64,000 nt of DNA from CAIKZJ01 sp964626015 (GTDB lineage: Bacteria; Bacteroidota; Ignavibacteria; Tepidaquicellales; Tepidaquicellaceae). The DNA lies in NCBI GenBank assembly GCA_964626015.1, contig CAZVCC010000009.1:1-64000 (forward strand), written 5' to 3'. The translations under genes and the position numbers were made by a program. Shown here in pieces: positions 17,653 to 24,413 of this stretch (within the stretch, counting starts at the first letter, position 1; every line of letters starts with the position of its first letter). The notes under the pieces are model-generated. The model saw only the letters and a program-made list of their open reading frames with translations. It did no database searches and was not told the origin of the DNA.

Positions 17653-18576
17653 TTATTCTTTTATCTTTATTAATTTCGAATTCAAATCTATTGAATATGA
17701 TAAATTGCCTCTTAATCCGTTACCGTTTATCAAATAGTATTTATTTTTGTAAGAATTATCAATCAATCCTTTGATCTTCTTATTTATTTTTGATACGTTT
17801 GATTGAAAATTGGTACCGGGCTTCGTCCTGTCTAAATTAGGAAACAACTGTTTGAATAATCTATTTATATCATTTACGAATTCCTCTGGTGGATTATTAT
17901 TTGCTACCTTCAGTCCTGATTTGCCGAAATATGCCCTTTTAAGAAAATACAGATAATAGCAGAATTCAATGTGCGATAGAATCAAACATTCTCCTCCAAT
18001 AATAATTTTTAAATTCTGTGTATCAACTTCTACAGGCCAAAGATCTTTTTTAATAACCTTTATAAGATTAGTTATCTTAATTTCCTGTTTCCTTATTCTT
18101 GGTAAACCCGTTCCGAGTTTTACCTCTGTAACAAGAGGTTTTCCAAACTTTGGTTCATTGCTTCGAATAAGCTTAATTTTAAAATCGCCTGATTCCGCCA
18201 TTAAAATCCAGCATGCCGACATAGCTGGTGTTCCGGAAGCAATTGCTGCGGTGTACTCAAAGTTCTTTGGAAGGGATTTACAAAGATTCAAAAGTTTCGG
18301 ATAGATTTCATTATGGTCGGTAACATTCTCACATTCAAAGGAATGTAAAACAATATTGGTTTTATTAAAATGATTTCTTTTAATAGCGTTATCCCTGATA
18401 TTTATACCAATGTCATAGAAATTCTCACCTCCTGATTTTGTGGGGTTGTAAATCAAATGAAGGAGATCGAATTCTCTTTCCTTTAATACGGTCAGTATTG
18501 CCCCATCGCATTTGTTGCCGTCCGAATCAACACCTTTATCATTTTTCCCGACAAAAGAGATAAGTGCTTTTTTCAT
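17653..18576 (-). CDS. RtcR-like CARF domain / winged-helix protein
   Basis: A 307-residue protein. The N-terminal ~160 residues match the RtcR-type CARF domain: start strand ALISFVGKND, then strands and helices ending in the hallmark ASGTPAMSACWIL (SGTPAM at 114-119) and FKIKLIRSN. RtcR CARF domains sense RNA ends or tRNA fragments, and other CARF domains bind cyclic oligoadenylates. Here the sigma-54 ATPase of RtcR is absent. Residues ~185-305 instead look like a winged-helix DNA-binding domain. No CRISPR array or cas gene is in the window. Position suggests it regulates the small, AAA and PLD-like genes that follow. Confidence 0.7.
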   Translation of the reverse strand: MKKALISFVGKNDKGVDSDGNKCDGAILTVLKEREFDLLHLIYNPTKSGGENFYDIGINIRDNAIKRNHFNKTNIVLHSFECENVTDHNEIYPKLLNLCKSLPKNFEYTAAIASGTPAMSACWILMAESGDFKIKLIRSNEPKFGKPLVTEVKLGTGLPRIRKQEIKITNLIKVIKKDLWPVEVDTQNLKIIIGGECLILSHIEFCYYLYFLKRAYFGKSGLKVANNNPPEEFVNDINRLFKQLFPNLDRTKPGTNFQSNVSKINKKIKGLIDNSYKNKYYLINGNGLRGNLSYSIDLNSKLIKIKE

Positions 18577-18737
18577 TTAAGTTATAAAGTAATTTGAGTT
18601 TTCGATTAATTAAAGAAACAATATTATTCAGGGAAAACAACGAAAACATCAATATTGAAAATATAGTAAAAAAACCATTAAAAATCTTTGTCATTATTTT
18701 TGTGCTTTTATAAATTGGTGGACTATCCCTGTAAACA

Positions 18738-18794
18738 TTTTCTGGTATAATATCTCTGTAAGACTAAACTTAAAGAAAGGAGTTTAAAAATGTA
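18738..18794 (+). repeat. 57-bp duplicated promoter-leader (copy 1)
   Basis: This is identical over 57 bp to 19137-19193. It carries an extended -10 promoter TGGTATAAT (hexamer 18746-18751), a short leader, the ribosome-binding site AAAGGAG and the ATG. The identity ends inside codon 2, after which the two coding copies differ mainly at synonymous positions. Confidence 0.9.
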
Positions 18795-18885
18795 TTCCCC
18801 TAAAATCCAGCCTGAACTGATTTCCCCGCTTTATCATGCGGAAACTACTGTAATTGACGGTTCTTTTTTATTCGCATTAAATTAA
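18790..18885 (+). pseudogene. Truncated copy of the RHH regulator gene
   Basis: The first 17 codons encode MYSPKIQPELISPLYHA, the same residues as the intact gene at 19189, but with many different synonymous codons. The frame then departs into an unrelated ~14-residue tail and stops. It keeps the full promoter and ribosome-binding site, so a 31-residue peptide may still be made. Confidence 0.75.
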
Positions 18886-18894
18886 TTTGCGTCT

Positions 18895-18969
18895 TTATAA
18901 TAAGTTAATAACGATTATAAATAAAATTACTATCATTATTACCATTAAATAGAATTTATTCTGCGCCAT
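18895..18969 (-). CDS. Possible 24-aa single-span hydrophobic peptide
   Basis: The frame encodes MAQNKFYLMVIMIVILFIIV plus INLL, an almost pure membrane span with a short charged start, in the style of type I toxins or small membrane peptides. It lies antisense between two copies of a strong promoter-leader. No good Shine-Dalgarno site is seen. It is a speculative call based on composition. Confidence 0.3.
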   Translation of the reverse strand: MAQNKFYLMVIMIVILFIIVINLL

Positions 18970-18981
18970 AATATTATAAAA

Positions 18982-19083
18982 TTATTTTATTGTTTCAGAA
19001 CTACGATATATTACCTCTCTTCTTGACTCCTTCAATTGCATGTTCTCAATAGTCTCATTCATAAACCCTACCTCATTTATCAT
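18982..19083 (-). CDS. Possible 33-aa peptide upstream of the hydrophobic peptide
   Basis: The frame starts MINEVGFMNETIENMQLKES and ends 12 bp before the 24-aa hydrophobic frame on the same strand. A purine-rich AGGGGGATT lies about 12 bp upstream of the start. No family is recognised. It is listed because the two short frames together could be a small expressed unit. Confidence 0.25.
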   Translation of the reverse strand: MINEVGFMNETIENMQLKESRREVIYRSSETIK

Positions 19084-19136
19084 AATATACTACAATCCCC
19101 CTGATTTTCGGAAAAATGTTGTCTTCCAGACAAACT

Positions 19137-19193
19137 TTTTCTGGTATAATATCTCTGTAAGACTAAACTTAAAGAAAGGAGTTTAAAAATGTA
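19137..19193 (+). promoter_or_regulatory. Promoter-leader of the ubiquitin-like cassette (copy 2)
   Basis: An extended -10 TGG-TATAAT (hexamer 19145-19150) lies 39 bp before the RHH start codon. It is followed by a short leader and the ribosome-binding site AAAGGAG. The element is identical to the copy at 18738-18794. The likely regulator is the RHH protein encoded immediately downstream, by autoregulation; this is inference. Confidence 0.75.
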
Positions 19194-19401
19194 CAGTCCC
19201 AAGATTCAACCTGAACTGATTTCTCCGCTTTATCATGCGGCTAAATCCAGAGGAATACCGATGACAAAACTGGTAAATTCAATTTTGTACGAACACCTGA
19301 TTTCGATTGAGCAGGTTGAAGACCCGGAACCACCTGCTGAAAAAACGATTCTAATGGGATTCTACTCAACAGACGCGCCTGTTAACACGGAGGCGGGATG
19401 A
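19189..19401 (+). CDS. Ribbon-helix-helix-like regulator, first gene of the cassette
   Basis: A 70-residue protein. The first 40 residues follow the ribbon-helix-helix pattern of a short strand then two helices (KIQPELISPLYHAAKSRGIP followed by MTKLVNSILYEHLI). This fold binds operator DNA as a dimer and often autoregulates. The stop overlaps the next start as ATGA. It opens the gene set that carries the ubiquitin-like conjugation proteins, so it probably controls it. The call is by pattern only. Confidence 0.6.
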   Translation: MYSPKIQPELISPLYHAAKSRGIPMTKLVNSILYEHLISIEQVEDPEPPAEKTILMGFYSTDAPVNTEAG

Positions 19402-19688
19402 ATAAGTATTATGTAACCATACCATACAGCTATCTGAGATACGGAAATTTATCCTGCTATGTTTATGCAGAAGATTCCGAAGAAGCTGAAGATCTGGCTT
19501 ACGAGTGCGATAATCGGTATTCGGAAGACTTCAACGACGGCGACGACGACGGCGACACTGAATATGATTATTCAAACATGCGGATTGAAGTCGATGAAGA
19601 AGATGTAGCAGCACCAAATGGTCCTGTCACTCAACCAAATGATTTAGAAATCCCCTGTAGATTTATTGACGATTTGGTTCTGATATAA
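19398..19688 (+). CDS. Acidic protein of unknown function (96 aa)
   Basis: A 96-residue, strongly acidic protein with a start overlapping the RHH stop (ATGA), so the two are translationally coupled. It contains a Tyr-rich beta start (NKYYVTIPYSYLRYG), then YAEDSEEAEDLA and a stretch rich in Asp and Gly. The SEEAEDLA segment recalls small proteins that alter residue-numbered helix caps, but no family can be named. It may be a substrate or an inhibitor that mimics DNA; both are speculation. Confidence 0.6.
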   Translation: MNKYYVTIPYSYLRYGNLSCYVYAEDSEEAEDLAYECDNRYSEDFNDGDDDGDTEYDYSNMRIEVDEEDVAAPNGPVTQPNDLEIPCRFIDDLVLI

Positions 19689-19764
19689 ATCTTAATCAGG
19701 CACCGTAATTAGTTTATTAAACCAACATTAAAACCTAAAACCACAAAGAAAGGAACAAAGCATC

Positions 19765-20022
19765 ATGTCAGCATGGAGCACAAACCCAAACGAAAGCAAT
19801 ACCGAGCAGAGAACAACCGTCAATTGCGGCGGTAAGAATTACGACATCACAGGCTTGTCGGGACTTGGACTTGTTGAGAAGCTCAAGAGCGTCGCCCGCG
19901 AAAATGGTATCTCAAAGTTCGATATCTACGACAGCACCAACAGAACACTGTCACCTTCGGATATCGAAGCAGGTATATTTTCAGGTGATTTGACACTCGT
20001 AAGATTCAACGTAGCCGCGTAG
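19765..20022 (+). CDS. Ubiquitin-like protein (Prok_Ub / PRTRC protein C type)
   Basis: An 85-residue protein with a beta-grasp pattern: TTVNCGGKNYDITGLSGLGL (strand, turn, helix start), helix LVEKLKSVARENG, strand KFDIYDST, then a final strand LTLVRFNVAA. Together with adjacent E2-, E1- and JAMM-type genes this matches the ubiquitin-like component of PRTRC-type cassettes. The C-terminus ends in Ala-Ala without a Gly-Gly motif, so conjugation, if it occurs, must use a non-diglycine end. An AAAGGAA ribosome site precedes the start. Confidence 0.7.
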   Translation: MSAWSTNPNESNTEQRTTVNCGGKNYDITGLSGLGLVEKLKSVARENGISKFDIYDSTNRTLSPSDIEAGIFSGDLTLVRFNVAA

Positions 20023-20151
20023 CAACATAACTCCTTCCATACTATTAAAGAACATTTTACCTGCTGTACTGGCAGGTGAACAAAACAACACGGGGGTGTC
20101 ATCTTGCATGCCACTCCCTTTGCCTTATAGAATCTTAAATACATTTATTAC

Positions 20152-20961
20152 ATGAACGAACCAATAACACATACACCTGCGCTCGATAAGGACTTTCTCA
20201 GGCGCATAGGTAATGAAAACACGGAACCAGATCCTGACTTGATGCCCGCTGTCGATTACATGAAGAATTACCTCACGAAAGAAATGAAGATGAAAGACCT
20301 TAATGAAAGACTTCTGAAAACACGTCAGGAGAAAGTAATCATAAAAGAAGTTCTACTGGAAAGTGAAATAGACCTGGTAAATTCGATTAAACAGCTTAAA
20401 TCAGTGTTCAAAGAAGAGCTACGTCAGGCGATAGATAAAGTAAATGACCTCTATACTAACGAGTTGTTCAAACTTCAGGAGCTATACCGGGAAGCTCTGA
20501 TAGGTGATAAACTACTGGAGATAGTCAAGACAGTGTCTAAATCTGGATGGTATTTACTAATGAAAGACAAATCAGTTAACCTCTGTAAATTCTATCAACC
20601 GAGCTTTGAAGTTATAACCGGTTACTCTTCAAGCAAAGGCAGCATGAGAGAATATGAATCACCTATATGTTACCTGAAAGCCATTTACATTAACATACTT
20701 CATACTCACGTCACATCAGGCACAGTTCGTCTTTCATCTGATAACCAACATCCAAACGCTGACAGGGATAATTTCGGGACGGCTTGTGTGGGAGACCTTG
20801 AAGGCAGAGAAATACCTCTTCACGACCCAGAGAAGCTACTTCTGCTGTTAAATGAGATATCTTTCACTTACGAGCGGATTCATCTTGATTCGTGCTATTT
20901 TACACCCGATGACCCATATAAAATCAGAAAGGACCAGACATGGACTACCAAAGCCGGGTAA
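20152..20961 (+). CDS. E2-like ubiquitin-conjugating protein (Prok-E2_D / PRTRC protein B type)
   Basis: A 269-residue protein. Residues ~40-120 form a long charged coiled coil. Residues ~130-255 resemble a bacterial E2 fold, with the hallmark His-Pro-Asn (200-202) nine residues before a Cys (Cys212) in HPNADRDNFGTACVGDL. This has the spacing of the eukaryotic H-P-N...G-x-x-C active site. The C-terminal part has DSCYFTPDDPY. The end overlaps the E1 gene by 22 bp. It would accept the Ubl from E1. The coiled coil and HPN-Cys arrangement are seen directly; the activity is inferred. Confidence 0.75.
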   Translation: MNEPITHTPALDKDFLRRIGNENTEPDPDLMPAVDYMKNYLTKEMKMKDLNERLLKTRQEKVIIKEVLLESEIDLVNSIKQLKSVFKEELRQAIDKVNDLYTNELFKLQELYREALIGDKLLEIVKTVSKSGWYLLMKDKSVNLCKFYQPSFEVITGYSSSKGSMREYESPICYLKAIYINILHTHVTSGTVRLSSDNQHPNADRDNFGTACVGDLEGREIPLHDPEKLLLLLNEISFTYERIHLDSCYFTPDDPYKIRKDQTWTTKAG

Positions 20962-21605
20962 CACTGTTTACCGATGAGATAAACGACAGACAAAAGTCAC
21001 TGCTGGGAGACTATTCATGCTATACGGCAGTAGTCGCAGGACTTGGAGGTATCGGCAGCTGGGTAGCTGTAGATCTTGCACTAATGGGTCTTGGAACAAT
21101 AATACTGTTTGATGACGATGTTATTGAAGCATCTAACCTCAACAGAACACTTTTCAAGCTGAACCAGATTGGCAGGCAAAAAACCGAAGCTGTGAAAGAC
21201 CTGATAATGGAGCGCAGAAAAGACGTAATAGTTCTAACGGTGAACGAAAGGTTTACATCTGAATTGTTTTCAAAGTACATGCAGGTTGAATACGTATTCG
21301 ACTGTACCGATACTTCAAAACTAAAGGATGCAATTGCAGAGATAAGGTTAAACACAAAGCCTGAGACAATATTCCCTAAATATGCAAAGCTTGGTTATGA
21401 CGGATACGAGGGCACAATATGCATGAATCAGTTTAACACAGGACAATGGGGCGAGGATTCTTCTTACACTATCACACCAAGTTTCTTTGGAACTCCGCAA
21501 ATCATTTCAGCATTTGCAGTGATAGAACTTGTAATGAAACACAAGCCTGTATCAAAGACAGTGAACTTAAACGTTAAGCGAATAATTAACCTGCTTGAAA
21601 CGTAA
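20940..21605 (+). CDS. E1-like ThiF-family adenylating enzyme
   Basis: A 221-residue ThiF/E1-type nucleotide-binding protein. The Rossmann motif VAGLGGIGSW has GxGxxG at 34-39, with FDDD at 57-60, a catalytic-type Arg in SNLNRTLF (Arg69) and Lys81, and the VFDCTD strand at about 119-124. Such enzymes adenylate the C-terminus of a ubiquitin-like protein. A candidate thioester Cys is Cys161, but no separate Cys domain is present, as in other short bacterial E1s. It overlaps the E2 gene and precedes the JAMM gene by 83 bp, which fits a PRTRC/ubiquitin-like operon. Confidence 0.88.
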   Translation: MDYQSRVTLFTDEINDRQKSLLGDYSCYTAVVAGLGGIGSWVAVDLALMGLGTIILFDDDVIEASNLNRTLFKLNQIGRQKTEAVKDLIMERRKDVIVLTVNERFTSELFSKYMQVEYVFDCTDTSKLKDAIAEIRLNTKPETIFPKYAKLGYDGYEGTICMNQFNTGQWGEDSSYTITPSFFGTPQIISAFAVIELVMKHKPVSKTVNLNVKRIINLLET

Positions 21606-21688
21606 GGCACAATGAAGAACTAATCGACTCCAGCGGTTATAAAAGTATCTATAAACAAACAACATTCATCAACTCAATTAAAACCTAA

Positions 21689-22492
21689 ATGGAAGAGAAA
21701 ACCAAAGCTATAAGTCTGACTGAAGTAAAACCGGACACAGAACCAACTGTCAAACCTAAAAAGCACCATTACAAGATTTCAAAGAAAGAAGAATGGTGCT
21801 CAGGCATTAAGGTACTGGAATCCGTGGATATAATCATACCCGTTAAACTTTTACATGTTTGTAATTACATAGCTAATAAAGTTAAAGGCGATGAGTTCTC
21901 GATACTGACTAACATACTCGAAAAAGATGACAACACAATCACGTTATCAGACGAATATTACATACCAAAACAGAAAGTAGCCACTTCAAGCATTGACTAC
22001 CTGCCCGACCCAGAGGCAAGTCTGTTCAATACCGTAATACATCGACACCCAAATGGACTGAACAACTTCTCCGCTACGGATAAGAACTACATAAACCAGA
22101 ACTTTCAGTTATCTCTGCTTTACACAAAAGAAGACGGTTTCGTAAACGGTATATACAACCTGAACCACAACGATTATCTGATCCAGTTGCCGGTAGAAGT
22201 ATATATCGATAACGGTATTGAAGACATTGACATTTCAAACATCGAGCAGGAACAATTCACATTAACCTTTAACCGACAGAACAAAAAGAAGCGCACACGG
22301 GATGATGACCGGTGGTGTACAGATAAATCCGAGGAGTTTTTCCCCGAAGAGAAAATGGATTATGGTCTTATGAAGGATATATTGCTTGAGGATGTTAATA
22401 CGCAGCTGCAGGATATTGACCAGAGAGTATCGGTAATAGAAGATACTATGATTTACGGCAGGTCACAAATGTACGGAGATACACCTTTTTAA
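21689..22492 (+). CDS. JAB/JAMM metalloprotease (PRTRC protein A / Mov34 type)
   Basis: A 267-residue protein with a complete JAMM zinc-protease signature: Glu69 in KGDEFSIL, His118-x-His120, then Ser128 and Asp131 in HRHPNGLNNFSATD. The spacing H-x-H-x7-S-x2-D is exact. JAMM proteases process or remove ubiquitin-like proteins. The C-terminal ~80 residues are a charged, coiled extension. It closes the set Ubl, E2, E1, JAMM, and so would act as the maturase or deconjugase of the system. Confidence 0.88.
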   Translation: MEEKTKAISLTEVKPDTEPTVKPKKHHYKISKKEEWCSGIKVLESVDIIIPVKLLHVCNYIANKVKGDEFSILTNILEKDDNTITLSDEYYIPKQKVATSSIDYLPDPEASLFNTVIHRHPNGLNNFSATDKNYINQNFQLSLLYTKEDGFVNGIYNLNHNDYLIQLPVEVYIDNGIEDIDISNIEQEQFTLTFNRQNKKKRTRDDDRWCTDKSEEFFPEEKMDYGLMKDILLEDVNTQLQDIDQRVSVIEDTMIYGRSQMYGDTPF

Positions 22493-22511
22493 AAATCTTA
22501 ATATCAGGAAC

Positions 22512-22676
22512 ATGAAGGTACCAAAAGAAACAGCCGAGATGCTGATTGAACTGGGAATAGCAGTACTCAAGTCGCTTAGGGAATGGAATAACAAACAGAA
22601 AGAAACGTTAATTGAATCAGAAGAGAAAGGAGTTACTAATGTTGATAAACCCAAGGATATACAAAGAGATACTTAA
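22512..22676 (+). CDS. Small helical protein (54 aa) after the JAMM gene
   Basis: The frame encodes MKVPKETAEMLIELGIAVLK followed by a charged helix and ends IQRDT. It starts 20 bp after the JAMM stop on the same strand and is likely co-transcribed. No family is recognised. The start choice is the first ATG; no strong ribosome site is visible. Confidence 0.5.
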   Translation: MKVPKETAEMLIELGIAVLKSLREWNNKQKETLIESEEKGVTNVDKPKDIQRDT

Positions 22677-22737
22677 GATTGTAATAGTGGCGATAATTCA
22701 GAGATTATTAGGGGGGTATAAACCACCGAAAATCTGA
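22639..22737 (+). CDS. Possible 32-aa hydrophobic peptide overlapping the 54-aa gene
   Basis: A frame overlapping the end of the 54-aa gene in another register encodes MLINPRIYKEILKIVIVAII then a basic tail. Its ATG has the best ribosome site nearby, AAAGGAG six bases upstream. A small membrane-associated peptide is possible. It is short and supported only by that site and by composition. Confidence 0.35.
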   Translation: MLINPRIYKEILKIVIVAIIQRLLGGYKPPKI

Positions 22738-23088
22738 TAAAGACCGGAAGGTAATAAACCTCCCGATTGATTTCAGGGAATTAATATGAGAACTTAACGT
22801 GTTATATAATTACAAGTAACACTTTAAATAGCCTACAAAAAACACTCCTAATAAATGAGGTAGATGAGGAGGGCTGACGGGGAAAACAGCTCTCCTATTT
22901 TTATGTCTTCACGGAAACGACTCATAAATTAACATTTCTTATTTTGTGTAAAATATTTGCACGGAATAAAGAATTCTTTGATTTTGAGCTATTTTAGCAA
23001 CGAGTCCCCGGCTCCCCATGGCACTATTCTGAGTATTTTAAATACTCAATTTTCACTAACTACTTTATAAATTTAACAGTTAACAAAA
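22738..23088. other. Non-coding relic of the tRNA-Lys upstream region
   Basis: No protein gene is seen. The segment from about 22775 to 23000 matches the chromosomal DNA just left of the island (5908-6150): first loosely, then identically for 74 bp, then loosely again through TCATAAATT and AATAAAGA. The tRNA itself is missing. It reads as a copy of the tRNA upstream region now inside the island. Confidence 0.65.
22832..22905 (+). ncRNA. 74-bp repeated element with terminator hairpin (copy 2)
   Basis: This is identical to 5965-6038. The hairpin arms are AGGAGGGCT (22867-22875) and AGCTCTCCT (22888-22896), followed by ATTTTTAT. The exact conservation against diverged flanks suggests that the RNA structure, not only shared ancestry, is under selection, or that conversion is recent. 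Confidence 0.5.
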
Positions 23089-23403
23089 ATGAAGCTATTC
23101 ACAAAAGCCATCGAAGCCAAAGCCCAAGCACAATATCATTTAGGCAATGATTTGGAAAAACAAGTAGTTGTGGCTAAGTTTTTTAATCCAACTTGTGCTG
23201 GTACGTGGTATCTCATAAACCAAGATCCTCGCGACAACGATTATCTTTGGGGTATCTGTCATATATTCGTTTGGGAAGTCGGAAGTTTTTCTAAATACAA
23301 GTTGGAAAATTTTAAAGGAAGATTTGGATTAGGTATCGAAAGAGATTTGCACTTTGAGGAGGTAAACGCTAAAATTCTTTTTAATAATTTGGTTTCGAGC
23401 TAA
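23089..23403 (+). CDS. DUF2958-like protein (104 aa)
   Basis: The 104-residue protein follows the DUF2958 pattern: VVVAKFFNPTCAGTWYLINQ, then a Leu/Trp-Gly segment LWGICHIFVWEVGSF and LGIERDLHFEE. These proteins are common in plasmids and integrative elements beside antirestriction, JAB and replication genes; their function is unknown. It is converged upon by the minus-strand PIN gene, with a shared hairpin terminator between them. The start ATG follows an AT-rich leader without a strong ribosome site. Confidence 0.7.
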   Translation: MKLFTKAIEAKAQAQYHLGNDLEKQVVVAKFFNPTCAGTWYLINQDPRDNDYLWGICHIFVWEVGSFSKYKLENFKGRFGLGIERDLHFEEVNAKILFNNLVSS

Positions 23404-23413
23404 TTTATATTTT

Positions 23414-23436
23414 GTGGCGGATAATTTATCTGCCAC
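23414..23436. terminator. Bidirectional hairpin between convergent genes
   Basis: GTGGCGGATA (23414-23423) pairs with TATCTGCCAC (23427-23436) with one mismatch. It lies between the DUF2958 stop and the minus-strand PIN gene stop. It probably ends transcription in both directions. Confidence 0.65.
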
Positions 23437-23455
23437 ATGAAATAATTAAATAATA

Positions 23456-24382
23456 CTAGAATTTATATTTATTATAAAAATCATCAACATGTAATAATTT
23501 ACCAGGACAAACTTTTTCAGCTATAGTAATCCATTTTTTCTTTTCCGTCGTAACCAGAACAGCATTTTTAAATATATCCAAGTAAGACAAAAAGTCTAAA
23601 TCATAAATATCATTTCTATGAGGAATTTGCCCACAAAAATCATTTCTATATTGTAGAAATACTTTTATATAAGTTTCCAATGATAAATTATATTGCGTAA
23701 CAGCTTTTCTCATTAATTCATCAAATTTTTTCATAGTTTCATCTTTTAGTGCAGTAATGTAGGCCTCTTCAGTTATTAAGCCTGCTCTGACAGACAAACC
23801 GGTTATCACACTACAATATGTTACATCCATTTTTAATATTTCTTTAAATCTTATTTTTGCTTTTTTGTTAAGTATTTTATCATTCTTTATATTTTCTTTT
23901 TTTCTTATTTCTCTTTTTATTTTATTAATTTGTTCGCGGTCACTTTGAACGAATCTATCAATAAATATTTTTGATTCTTCTTTCTTCCAATTAACCACTA
24001 CTCCAGTTTTTAAAGAATTTTTGTTTTTACCAATTTTTACCCCTTTTAATAGCTCAGCATGATTATTTGCACAAATCATTGTAGAAATAATTTGCCCCCA
24101 GTTAATTGGTTTTTTCTTCTGTGGATGATCTAAACCAAAAGATATAGAAAAAATATCATCAGGAGTATCGTTTATAGGCTTTGTGGTCAAATCAGCCAAA
24201 TTTATCATTGCGTTACGTCTTTTCTTGAAATCTTTTTCTTCATCAATCTTTAATATTTCTATTATGCTTATTGGTACAGAGCAAATATTCGCTTTGTCTT
24301 TTTTGACTTTATTAATGTCTATTTTCGTTTTATTAAAATGATAAAAACAATTTGTATCGAAGATGTAATTTATTTTTCCCAT
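23456..24382 (-). CDS. PIN-domain protein, last gene of the Mod-Res operon
   Basis: A 308-residue protein with a PIN-like start IFDTNCFYHF (Asp9), a second acidic site in ISIIEIL (about 38-44) and a C-terminal DLDFLSYLD plus VLVTTEKKKW, which together give the acidic quartet of PIN nucleases. The middle is a long lysine-rich helical insertion. It begins 31 bp after the Res stop on the same strand, so it is the last gene of the seven-gene operon. It may cleave RNA as an abortive effector when restriction fails; that role is inference. Confidence 0.65.
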   Translation of the reverse strand: MGKINYIFDTNCFYHFNKTKIDINKVKKDKANICSVPISIIEILKIDEEKDFKKRRNAMINLADLTTKPINDTPDDIFSISFGLDHPQKKKPINWGQIISTMICANNHAELLKGVKIGKNKNSLKTGVVVNWKKEESKIFIDRFVQSDREQINKIKREIRKKENIKNDKILNKKAKIRFKEILKMDVTYCSVITGLSVRAGLITEEAYITALKDETMKKFDELMRKAVTQYNLSLETYIKVFLQYRNDFCGQIPHRNDIYDLDFLSYLDIFKNAVLVTTEKKKWITIAEKVCPGKLLHVDDFYNKYKF

Positions 24383-24413
24383 GATGAATTTTATTTAAAT
24401 TAATAATTACAAT

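Larger units (their letters stand above)
18577..19188. other. Regulatory region with duplicated leader and small antisense ORFs
   Basis: This 612-bp gap holds the promoter and truncated start of a duplicate RHH gene (18738-18885), two short minus-strand frames (18895-18969, 18982-19083) and the intact promoter-leader of the RHH gene (19137-19193). The first ~150 bases are plain AT-rich DNA. Confidence 0.7.

Noticed and set aside
17653..18576. CARF protein as part of a type III CRISPR system
   Set aside because: No cas10, csm/cmr, cas6 or repeat array is present in the window; the SGTPAM domain is closer to RtcR.
22980..23030. tRNA 3' remnant after the relic upstream region
   Set aside because: CAACGAGTCCCCGGCTCCCC resembles a T arm only loosely and no acceptor or anticodon arm can be formed.
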